Positions 57,157 through 64,000 of a DNA stretch of 64,000 nucleotides are shown one piece after another (within the stretch, counting starts at the first letter, position 1; every line of letters starts with the position of its first letter). The DNA lies in assembly GCF_013181195.1 (NCBI RefSeq), contig NZ_SMZP01000009.1, forward strand, positions 1 through 64,000, read 5' to 3'. Origin of the DNA: Caulobacter sp. RHG1. Lineage in GTDB: Bacteria; Pseudomonadota; Alphaproteobacteria; Caulobacterales; Caulobacteraceae. Both the position numbers and the translations under genes were made by a program. The notes under the pieces are model-generated. The model was not told the DNA's origin, made no database searches, and worked only from the letters and a program-made list of their open reading frames with translations.

Positions 57157-59859
57157 ATGTATCGGCGCACCGCTCCAGGTCGCCGCGTTGACTACTGCGC
57201 TTTGGCGCTTTCGAGCCTCTGCGTCCTTGCGCCGGTAAGCGCTGTCTCCCAGACGATTTCCCGTCCTGTCGCTCCGCGTATCCTCGACCAGGACGCCTCC
57301 AGCCTGACCCTGGCGCTACAGCGGCTGAGCCAGTCTACGGGCGCGCAACTGCTCTACGGTCCCGATCTCGTCGCGGGTCAGTCCGCGCCGGCCCTGAGGG
57401 GGCGGATGGGCGTGGAACGGGCGCTGACCCAGCTGCTATCTCGCACCGACCTGGCCTTCCGCCGGACGCCGTCCGGTGTGTTCGTGATCTATCGCATGCG
57501 GCCGGCCGCGCGCGTCGCTCACGACGCCCCGGCCGTTCGCCAAGCGCCGTTGAGTGAACCGGTCGTAGGCCTCGAAGCTGTTGTGATCACCTCGGGTAAG
57601 CGCCTGGAGACGCTGGGCCGCTCCGATGCGTCTGTGCAGGCGCTGTCGGGCCAGATGATGGACCGCACCGGCGTGCGTGACTTCGAGGATCTGGCCAAGC
57701 TGGCTCCGTCGCTGACCATCTCCAAAACTACCCAGCCGGGCAACAACAGCATCAATATCCGCGGCGTAGGGACCTATTCCTACTCGATCGGCACCGAGCC
57801 CAGCGTGGTGGTGGTGGTCGACGACGTGCCCCAGGCCTTCCAGGCCATGGCGTTTTCGGCCTTGGCCGACGTGCAGCAGGTCGAGATCCTTCGCGGTCCG
57901 CAGAGCACCCTGTTTGGCAAGTCCTCGGCGGCGGGTGTCATCTACATCACGACCAAGCCGGCCAGCGACGTGTTAGGCGTCCAGGCCGAGGCCCTGATCA
58001 CCAACGACCACGAGGAGCGGATGCAGGCGGCCGTCACGGGGCCGATCAGCGACACCCTGAAGTTCCGCGCCGTCGCCGCCTACAGCCGATACCGCGGCAC
58101 GGTGTTCAACCTGGCGACCCGTCGCTGGCTCAATGGCCAGTCGGACGTCAATCTGCGGGCCAAGCTGGTCTGGACCCCGGGGGATGACTGGACGGTGTCG
58201 GTCTCGCCCCACCTGACCCGCACCCTCTCATCGTGCTGCGTTGGAGCCGACACCTATATCTCGGCCAACGCCACCCTGACCCGGGCCGAGCTGAACCGCG
58301 AGGCGGTGCTGCGGGGCATCGTACCGGGGCCGGACAACCGAGAAGCCCGCTACAACATCAACGCCCGCGGCAATTCCACCGATGTCGGCGTCAATGTCCG
58401 CACCGTTGGTTCGGTCGGCTCCTGGCGGCTGACCTCGATCACGGCCGTGGACCGCTACACGCTCTACGATCGCCAGGACACCGACGCCACCGATCTGGAC
58501 TACAGCCTGCTGGACCCGCGGCTGCCGCGCGGCGGCTCGGCCAACGGCGGCGATTTTCTCATCCGGGCCGAGAGTCAGGAGGTGCGGCTGAACAGTCCCT
58601 CTGGCGGGCGCTGGGACTATGTTGGCGGGCTCTATCTGGGCCGGACGCGGTCGGAGCGCTACTTCGTGCGCGGCTCCGATACGCTGGGCGACTACAACGG
58701 CCTGCCGGCGCTGCCGACCACCAACAGCACGCTCTATTCGCGCTATTTCGCCCGGACGACCTTGCGCACCTTCGCCGCGTTCGGTCAGGGCAGCTATGCG
58801 GTCAACGATCGGCTCTCGATCCTGTCGGGCCTGCGGCTGGCCCACGAGCGGATCGCTTATCGCTTCGACGACCTGGGCGCGGGCGTCACCTATGGCGCGC
58901 CGGCCTGCTCGCGCATGACGCCCTCGGTGGCCATCGAGACCTGCCATGCCGACACCGCGCTGAGCGGCCGGATCGGCCTGCAGGGCAAGGTCTCGCCAGG
59001 CCTGACCGCCTATGCGACCTACTCGACGGGCTACAAGGGCAGGGCTTACGACCTGACCAGCAGCCTGACCATGCGCACGCCGTTGGCCAGCGGTCCCTAT
59101 GCCGGCCTTCCGGCCGCCGACGTCGTGGCCGCTCAGCAGCCGATCGCTTCAGAAACGGTGGGAAGCTACGAGGCCGGGCTGCGGGCGATCTCGACCGATC
59201 GCAATCTGAGCTGGAACCTCACCGTCTATCAGGAGCGCTTCAACGGCTTCCAGGCCCAGAGCCGCGACGACGCCATCGGCCTCAATGTGCTCAATAGCAT
59301 CGGCAGCATGCGCGCCGAGGGCGTGGAGAGCGAGTTCAGCGCCCGCCTGACCCCGCGCCTGACCCTCGCCGGCGCAGCCAACTACAACCGGGCGATCATG
59401 CGCGATTTCGCCAACGCCGCCTGCTACTTCGGCCAGAGCGCAGCGCAGGGCTGCGTGGGCGGACGTCAGGACCTGTCGGGCAAGACCTTGTTCAATGCGC
59501 CGCGCTGGTCGCTGAACCTCAACGCCTTTTACCAGCGGCCGCTGGCCGGTGACCGGCGGCTGGAGATCAATGCTGGTTATCGCTGGCGCTCACGCGTGGT
59601 CTACGGGCTGCTGCAGGACCCGGCGTCGCGCGACCAACCCCAGGGCGTGCTGGACGTTTCGGCTGCGGTCGGAGGGCCGGGCTGGCGGGTGACGGGCTTC
59701 GTCGACAACGTCCTGGACCAGCGCATCGCCCTGACGCGCGGTCGCGACGTGCAGTGGAACCTGATCGGCGCCGATGGCCGTCCCGCCCAGGCCACGCACT
59801 GGAAGCCCTCGCGCGACAGCGGCCGCCACCTGGGCCTGCGCCTGGCGGTGGACTACTGA
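57157..59859 (+). CDS. STN-bearing TonB-dependent transducer receptor (FecA-like)
   Basis: A 900-residue receptor. ATG 57157 follows GGGGAGGTG; the signal peptide region is CALALSSLCVLAPVSAVSQ. An N-terminal secretin/TonB short N-terminal (STN) domain spans about residues 35-110 (LTLALQRLSQSTGAQLLYGP, then GRMGVERALTQLLSRTDL and GVFVIYRM). The plug (VVVVVDDVPQAF, VEILRGPQSTLFGKSSAAG) and barrel follow. STN domains contact a FecR anti-sigma factor in the periplasm. A sigma factor and FecR gene lie directly downstream, so this is the sensor of a cell-surface signalling system. Its ligand is probably a glycan or siderophore; the neighbourhood favours a glycan. Confidence 0.92.
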   Translation: MYRRTAPGRRVDYCALALSSLCVLAPVSAVSQTISRPVAPRILDQDASSLTLALQRLSQSTGAQLLYGPDLVAGQSAPALRGRMGVERALTQLLSRTDLAFRRTPSGVFVIYRMRPAARVAHDAPAVRQAPLSEPVVGLEAVVITSGKRLETLGRSDASVQALSGQMMDRTGVRDFEDLAKLAPSLTISKTTQPGNNSINIRGVGTYSYSIGTEPSVVVVVDDVPQAFQAMAFSALADVQQVEILRGPQSTLFGKSSAAGVIYITTKPASDVLGVQAEALITNDHEERMQAAVTGPISDTLKFRAVAAYSRYRGTVFNLATRRWLNGQSDVNLRAKLVWTPGDDWTVSVSPHLTRTLSSCCVGADTYISANATLTRAELNREAVLRGIVPGPDNREARYNINARGNSTDVGVNVRTVGSVGSWRLTSITAVDRYTLYDRQDTDATDLDYSLLDPRLPRGGSANGGDFLIRAESQEVRLNSPSGGRWDYVGGLYLGRTRSERYFVRGSDTLGDYNGLPALPTTNSTLYSRYFARTTLRTFAAFGQGSYAVNDRLSILSGLRLAHERIAYRFDDLGAGVTYGAPACSRMTPSVAIETCHADTALSGRIGLQGKVSPGLTAYATYSTGYKGRAYDLTSSLTMRTPLASGPYAGLPAADVVAAQQPIASETVGSYEAGLRAISTDRNLSWNLTVYQERFNGFQAQSRDDAIGLNVLNSIGSMRAEGVESEFSARLTPRLTLAGAANYNRAIMRDFANAACYFGQSAAQGCVGGRQDLSGKTLFNAPRWSLNLNAFYQRPLAGDRRLEINAGYRWRSRVVYGLLQDPASRDQPQGVLDVSAAVGGPGWRVTGFVDNVLDQRIALTRGRDVQWNLIGADGRPAQATHWKPSRDSGRHLGLRLAVDY

Positions 59860-59871
59860 CGTGTGGTTTTC

Positions 59872-59899
59872 TTTGAGGGTCGGTCGGGGTAGCGCGTCG
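59872..59899 (+). promoter_or_regulatory. ECF-type promoter of the sigma factor gene
   Basis: TTTGAGG (59872-59878), 16 bases, CGTCG (59895-59899) preceded by AGCG, then GAACGG. Located 50 bp before the sigma factor start: probable autoregulation. Confidence 0.75.
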
Positions 59900-59949
59900 G
59901 AACGGAAGAGCGGACGAGAGAGCCGTCTTAGGGAGGTACCGGTCTAGGC

Positions 59950-60480
59950 ATGGTCGCGCAGCCCAAACTCGATCCGCGCGAGCACGCCTTCTTCGAGCGC
60001 CTGTCGGCAGCCTATCGTGGCCCGCTGATCGCCTATTTCGAGCGCCGCGTGCGCTCGCGCGAGGAGGCTGAGGACCTGACGCAGGAGGTGTTCCTGCGCC
60101 TGGTGCGGCGACCGGAGGGCGCGGACCTCGACAATCCCGAGGCCTTCGTCTTCAGCACGGCGGTCAATCTGCTGCGCGACCGGATGCGGCGGGACAAGAC
60201 CTTCCGCAGCCACCTGAGCGAGACCGAGCACCGGCAGGAACGCTTTGAGGGTATTTCGCCCGAGCGCGTCTTACAGGATAGGCAGGCGCTGCAGACAGTG
60301 ATGCAGCGGCTGAACCAGCTGGACGAGCGGACCCGCGACGCCTTCATCCTGCACCGGCTGGAGGGCTGGAAGCACGCCGAGATCGCCCGCGCTTTCGGTG
60401 TGTCCGTCAGCTCGGTCGAGAAGTACATCATCAAGGCCCTGGCGCACCTGATGCGGTCGCCCGGTCCCTACAAGAGCTGA
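59950..60480 (+). CDS. FecI-like ECF RNA polymerase sigma factor
   Basis: A 176-residue sigma-70 family protein with only regions 2 and 4. Region 2: YRGPLIAYFERRVRSREEAEDLTQEVFLRLVR. Region 4: LDERTRDAFILHRLEGWKHAEIA with the helix-turn-helix GVSVSSVEKYIIKALAHL. The ribosome site GGGAGGT lies 12 bp before ATG 59950. It directs RNA polymerase to specialised promoters, most likely the three TTTGAGG-N16-CGTCG elements here. The anti-sigma gene follows after 3 bp. Confidence 0.93.
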   Translation: MVAQPKLDPREHAFFERLSAAYRGPLIAYFERRVRSREEAEDLTQEVFLRLVRRPEGADLDNPEAFVFSTAVNLLRDRMRRDKTFRSHLSETEHRQERFEGISPERVLQDRQALQTVMQRLNQLDERTRDAFILHRLEGWKHAEIARAFGVSVSSVEKYIIKALAHLMRSPGPYKS

Positions 60481-60483
60481 GCC

Positions 60484-61455
60484 GTGTCGAACCCGTTGCA
60501 ACAGTCCCTGATCGACGAAGCCGCCGCCGGCTGGGCCGCGCGGCGTCTCGGCGGCGACGCCGTGGACGAGGCGGGCTTCACGCGCTGGCTGGACGAGAAC
60601 CTGGCCCATGCCGAAGCCTATGACCGCGCCGAGGCCGCCTGGCGGCTGATCGGGGAGGGGGCTGGGACTTCCGAGCTTCTGGCCGCGCGCCGTGACGCCC
60701 TGGCCCGCGCGCGACGGCCCAAGGTCACACGCTTCGACCGGCGTCTGGTCGCGGCTGGCCTGATCGCCGCCGTGGCTGCGCCGACCGCCTGGTGGCTTGG
60801 CCGGCGCGGCGAAGAGGACCAGCTGATCCAGACCGCGCTGGGCGAGCAGCGCACCCTGACCCTGGCCGACGGCAGCCGCGTGACCCTGGACGCCCTGACG
60901 GTCATGCGGGTTCGCTACACGCCCGGCCTGCGCTCGGTCGATCTGGTCGCCGGCCGCGCCTATTTCGAGGTGGCCAAGGACGCGTCCCGGCCGATGCGGG
61001 TCCGCGCCGGCCCGCGCACGGTCACCGCCCTGGGCACGGCCTTCTCGGTTCGCCGCGAGCCGCGCGAGACCATCGTGGTCCTGGCCGAGGGCAAGGTGTC
61101 GGTCAGCAATCACGAAAGCGCTGCGACCCTGGCGGTGATGCGCCCCGGCCAGACCATGGTGCTGGGCGACGGTCTCGCTGTGAGCGCGCCGGTCGCCGCC
61201 GATCTCGACCACGCCCTGGCCTGGCGGCGCGGGCAGGTGGTGCTGGACAATGTCGCCCTGGCCGACGCGGCCGCCGAGATGAACCACTACTCGACCCTGC
61301 AGGTGGTGGTCGCCGACGCTCGCCTGCGTGGCCTTCGGGTCAGCGGCACCTTCAACGCCGGCGACAGCGCCGCCTTCGTCGAGGCCGTGCAGTCCTACTT
61401 CCCCGTGCGGGTCGAGAAGACCGCCACCAGCGTCGAGCTGCACGCTGCGCGATAA
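60484..61455 (+). CDS. FecR-like inner-membrane anti-sigma factor
   Basis: A 323-residue protein: cytoplasmic N-terminal DUF4880-like segment (AAAGWAARRLGG, FTRWLDENLAHAEAYDRAE), a single transmembrane helix around residues 85-102 (LVAAGLIAAVAAPTAWWLG), and a periplasmic FecR domain (GEQRTLTLADGSRVTLDA, VDLVAGRAYFEVAKD, VTALGTAFSVR, LAEGKVSVS). The C-terminal STN-like half (LADAAAEMNHYSTLQVVVAD) interacts with the transducer receptor. GTG start, 3 bp after the sigma factor gene, so co-transcribed. It transmits the receptor signal to the sigma factor. Confidence 0.93.
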   Translation: MSNPLQQSLIDEAAAGWAARRLGGDAVDEAGFTRWLDENLAHAEAYDRAEAAWRLIGEGAGTSELLAARRDALARARRPKVTRFDRRLVAAGLIAAVAAPTAWWLGRRGEEDQLIQTALGEQRTLTLADGSRVTLDALTVMRVRYTPGLRSVDLVAGRAYFEVAKDASRPMRVRAGPRTVTALGTAFSVRREPRETIVVLAEGKVSVSNHESAATLAVMRPGQTMVLGDGLAVSAPVAADLDHALAWRRGQVVLDNVALADAAAEMNHYSTLQVVVADARLRGLRVSGTFNAGDSAAFVEAVQSYFPVRVEKTATSVELHAAR

Positions 61456-61478
61456 AATGCGGGGCGCCTGAAAAAACT

Positions 61479-61506
61479 TTTGAGGAGGTCGCCGGCCAGC
61501 GCGTCG
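61479..61506 (+). promoter_or_regulatory. ECF-type promoter of the secreted unknown enzyme gene
   Basis: TTTGAGG (61479-61485), 16 bases, CGTCG (61502-61506) preceded by AGCG, then GAACGG as at 59872. A GGTCG-AAA-CGACC hairpin (61523-61535) sits in the leader before the TTG start at 61554. Confidence 0.75.
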
Positions 61507-61553
61507 GAACGGTCAAGAGCAAGGTCGAAACGACCATCTCGGGAGGATCGTTC

Positions 61554-63392
61554 TTGAAGCTGACACCGGTTACTGCGCTTTCGAGCCTCATCCTGCTGGG
61601 CCTGGCCGGTCCGAGCCTTGCCGCTCAAACCGCGCCCATCCCCGCCTTCGACGCCACGGTCCGCGACCGCATCCAGCCCCAGACCGAGCAGCTGCTGATC
61701 AAGCTGGTCAAGGACGGCCGCAAGCTGGAGCTGGACGGCACCCCGGTGTTCAACGGCAGCGACAAGTTCCTGCCCGGCAAGATCGCCCTGGGCCTGGTGG
61801 ACTATCTGATCGCCCTGCCGGCCGACGATCCGCGCCTGCCCAAATACCTGGCCGACTTCCGCAAGATCGCCAAGCTGACCGCCGACGACGCCAACGACAG
61901 CTGGGGCGCCTACTACTACCTGTCGGCCCTGAACAAGCTGCGCGAGGCCGGTCGCCTGAAGGAGGCCGTCGATCCGCTGACCCTGGCGAAGCTGCGCGTG
62001 CGGCTGGACTGGCGGATGTTCGTCGACGTCGACACCTATGCGCTGATCGACCACCCCAACAACTACTACTGCGTGGCCTTCGCCATGGCCCGCCTGCGCG
62101 CCACCATGGGCTGGGATGACGGGGCGCCCGCCGAGAAGCTCTACGCCAAGATCGCCGAGCACTACGACCTCTATTCGGGCCAGTACGGCTTCGCCGACGA
62201 GACCGACGGCGACGGGCGCTTCGACCGCTATAGCGTCCTGTTGGCCGGCGAGATCGCCCAGCGCTACATCGAGACCGGCGGCAAGCCGCCGGCCGAGACC
62301 CTGGCCTGGCTGCGCAAGTCGGCAGACGTCATGCTGATGCGCCTGGACGCGCAAGGGCGCGGCTTCGAGTACGGCCGCAGCATCGGTCCCTACGGCGAGA
62401 CGGCGATCATCGAGACCCTGACCGCCGCGGCGGTGCTGGACCTGCTGACGCCGCAGCAGAAGGATCTGGCCTATGCCTACGCGGCCCGCGCCGCCCAGCG
62501 CTATGTCGAGTTCTGGCAGGACCCCAAGACCGGTTCGGTGAACCTGTGGGACGGCGGCCGCCGCACCGACGACTATCGCGGCAAGTTCCGGATCCTGGGC
62601 GAGAACCTCTCGCTGGCCCACCAATATGCCTACACCAGCGCCCACTGGGCGCGGATGGGCTATGCGAACAAGGCCCCGGCCGCCGACTGGGCCAAGGGCC
62701 TCGCCACCCTGCCGCGCCGCCAGGTCACCTGGTTCGCCAAGGGAAAGTACGACCGCCTGCTGGTCAGCACCCGCGACGGCGAGCGGATGATCAGCCTGCC
62801 GGTGATCAATGGCGGCGCCAGCCAGCACATGCACAATCCGTACTTCCCGATCCCGTTCTCGCCGGGAATGCTGGAAGCCTCGCCCGACGGCGTCGCCCCG
62901 TTCCTGACCCCGCGCCTGACGCTGGACGACGGCGCGCAGCTGATGCCGCTGGCCTACATCAAGGACGTCAAGGTCGACGCCAAGGGCGCGCGCACCACCG
63001 TCTCCTGGCGCCAGGACGAACTGGACCGGATGGGTGACCGCGCGCCCGTCGCCGACGCCCGGGTCTCGGTCGCCACGACCTACGTCCTCGAGCCCGGCCG
63101 GATCACCCGCACCGACGTCTTCACCCCGGCCAAGGGCGTGACCGTCAAGGACGTCGAGCTGCAGCTGGGCTCGTTCTCCACCGGCGCCACTCAGGCCGGC
63201 GGCGTAACCACCTTCGCCGACGGCGCGGTGCGCCGCTTCGCCGTCGAGGGGATCAAGGCCTGCGCGGCCAGCGCGCCGGGCGAAGACAAGGAATACCGCG
63301 CCGCGACCGGGGCCATGGCGACCAAGGTCGTCTGCCAAGGCGCGCCGGCCGCCGGTCCGTTCAAGATCACCTGGCGGATCGACTACCGCTGA
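61554..63392 (+). CDS. Exported helical-toroid protein, candidate polysaccharide lyase or hydrolase (unrecognised family)
   Basis: A 612-residue protein. A TTG at 61554 is the start: GGGAGG lies 7 bp before it and the signal peptide (VTALSSLILLGLAGPSLAA) begins at once. Residues about 60-400 are helix-rich with aromatic motifs (NNYYCVAFAMARLRATMGW, FADETDGDGRFDRYS, FEYGRSIGPYGETAII, LGENLSLAHQYAYTSAHWAR), as in (alpha/alpha)-toroid lyases and hydrolases. Residues about 400-612 look like a beta-sandwich (ITRTDVFTPAKGVTVKDVEL), the two-domain plan of heparinase-type and DUF2264-like enzymes. I do not recognise the family. It has its own copy of the sigma-factor promoter and precedes a TonB receptor by 48 bp, so it is probably a key enzyme of the regulon. 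Confidence 0.75.
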   Translation: MKLTPVTALSSLILLGLAGPSLAAQTAPIPAFDATVRDRIQPQTEQLLIKLVKDGRKLELDGTPVFNGSDKFLPGKIALGLVDYLIALPADDPRLPKYLADFRKIAKLTADDANDSWGAYYYLSALNKLREAGRLKEAVDPLTLAKLRVRLDWRMFVDVDTYALIDHPNNYYCVAFAMARLRATMGWDDGAPAEKLYAKIAEHYDLYSGQYGFADETDGDGRFDRYSVLLAGEIAQRYIETGGKPPAETLAWLRKSADVMLMRLDAQGRGFEYGRSIGPYGETAIIETLTAAAVLDLLTPQQKDLAYAYAARAAQRYVEFWQDPKTGSVNLWDGGRRTDDYRGKFRILGENLSLAHQYAYTSAHWARMGYANKAPAADWAKGLATLPRRQVTWFAKGKYDRLLVSTRDGERMISLPVINGGASQHMHNPYFPIPFSPGMLEASPDGVAPFLTPRLTLDDGAQLMPLAYIKDVKVDAKGARTTVSWRQDELDRMGDRAPVADARVSVATTYVLEPGRITRTDVFTPAKGVTVKDVELQLGSFSTGATQAGGVTTFADGAVRRFAVEGIKACAASAPGEDKEYRAATGAMATKVVCQGAPAAGPFKITWRIDYR

Positions 63393-63440
63393 GGCGGAAA
63401 CCATCAACAAAAACAAAGATAAGTAAGAGGGGAAGAGCCT

Positions 63441-64000
63441 ATGAAGTCCCAATTCTATCGCGGCCTGCTGCTGTCGGCGGCCATCATCCTGCCGGCCCAC
63501 GCCTGGGCCCAGACCGCGGCGCCGCAGGCCGAGGAGGCCGCCGTCGACGAGATCGTCGTCACCTCGGCCCGCGCCACCCAGCGCAGCTCGATCGAAACCA
63601 AGCGCACCGCCAGCGTCATCGTCGACGGCATCGTCAACGATGAGATCGGCGCTCTGCCCGACAACTCCGTGGCCGATACGCTGGAGCGCATCACCGGCGT
63701 CACCGCCGACCGCTTCAAGGGCAACGCCAACGAGCTGTCCGTCCGCGGTCTTGGCCCGACGCTCAGCTTCTCGACCTTCAATGGCCGCGAGGTCTCGACC
63801 GCCGGTCCCGACCGCTCGGTGGCCTTCCAGCAGTTCCCGTCGGAGCTGGTCAACGGCGTGCTGGTCTACAAGTCGCAACAAGCCGACTTCCTCGAAGGCG
63901 GCCTCGCTGGCGTCATCGAGCTGAAGTCGATCCGCCCGATCGACTACGGCAAGCGCCGCATCCAGATGGAAGTCCGCGGCGCCTACCTGCCCAAGGACGC
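63441..64000 (+). CDS. TonB-dependent receptor, N-terminal part (cut by window end)
   Basis: The first 186 residues of a receptor: GAGGGGAAG precedes ATG 63441, signal peptide LLLSAAIILPAHAWAQ, TonB box region VDEIVVTSARA, and a plug of the Caulobacter/Xanthomonas type (DEIGALPDNSVADTLERITG, LSVRGLGP, VLVYKSQQADFLEGGLAG). There is no STN domain, so it is a transporter rather than a signal transducer. It is probably co-transcribed with the exported enzyme 48 bp upstream and would import the product of that enzyme. Confidence 0.92.
   Translation, partial: MKSQFYRGLLLSAAIILPAHAWAQTAAPQAEEAAVDEIVVTSARATQRSSIETKRTASVIVDGIVNDEIGALPDNSVADTLERITGVTADRFKGNANELSVRGLGPTLSFSTFNGREVSTAGPDRSVAFQQFPSELVNGVLVYKSQQADFLEGGLAGVIELKSIRPIDYGKRRIQMEVRGAYLPKD

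Noticed and set aside
61395..63881. 828-codon minus-strand open frame over the unknown exported enzyme
   Set aside because: The plus frame has a ribosome site, signal peptide and promoter; the reverse frame runs across two genes and lacks features of its own.

Overview
The window looks like chromosome from a Caulobacter-type alphaproteobacterium. It is GC-rich throughout with a uniform third-position GC bias, has five complete TonB-dependent receptors plus a sixth cut by the right edge, and begins with a large exported repeat protein whose C-terminus resembles, from memory, the LPS-anchoring N-terminal domain of the Caulobacter S-layer protein RsaA. I see no rRNA, tRNA, CRISPR array, insertion sequence or phage gene, and coding density is high.

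Layout. (1) 1-5.25 kb: 3' part of a giant Gly-rich/Ig-repeat/RTX surface protein containing ten in-register 276-bp repeats. (2) 5.3-8.75 kb: a D-alanine catabolic locus: an Lrp/AsnC regulator divergent from alanine racemase, D-amino-acid dehydrogenase and a RidA-type deaminase. (3) 8.9-13.5 kb: two secreted serine peptidases (S9 and CocE/X-Pro type) ending in a clear terminator. (4) 13.8-15.9 kb: a siderophore-type TonB receptor. (5) 16.0-23.4 kb: a translationally coupled dipeptide-epimerase/POT transporter/serine-hydrolase operon, then a large exported propeller-amidohydrolase fusion. (6) 23.7-37.1 kb: a second TonB receptor, D-serine dehydratase, and two opposed operons holding an Lrp regulator, an M24 hydrolase of the ectoine-hydrolase (DoeA/EutD) type, a second POT transporter, an aldehyde dehydrogenase, a class III aminotransferase, a DSD1-type PLP lyase, an ornithine-cyclodeaminase-family reductase and an M14-like DUF2817 protein. 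(7) 37.3-40.6 kb: a PepSY membrane protein plus a siderophore receptor closely paralogous to the one in (4). (8) 40.7-46.5 kb: a five-gene polysaccharide assembly operon. (9) 46.6-64 kb: a uronate-type polysaccharide utilisation locus: DUF4861 protein, GH3, GH105, two alginate-lyase-family proteins, three TonB receptors, a FecI/FecR-type sigma/anti-sigma pair and an unrecognised secreted enzyme.

How it fits together. Regions 2-6 read as one scavenging territory for peptides and D-amino or modified amino acids: outer-membrane uptake, secreted peptidases, POT import, epimerisation, racemisation, dehydration and oxidation, with two Lrp-type regulators. Region 9 reads as capture, depolymerisation and import of an acidic polysaccharide. 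It shows two regulatory layers in the DNA: paired TGG-N5-CCA operators (GntR/FCD-like) at three promoter regions, and three near-identical promoters (TTTGAGG-N16-CGTCG) ahead of the STN-bearing receptor, the sigma factor and the unknown secreted enzyme, which probably form the sigma factor's own regulon.

Starts were moved inward from the longest open frame wherever a Shine-Dalgarno sequence, a signal peptide or an ATGA-type overlap supported it. Family assignments come from reading the sequences and from memory, without database searches.
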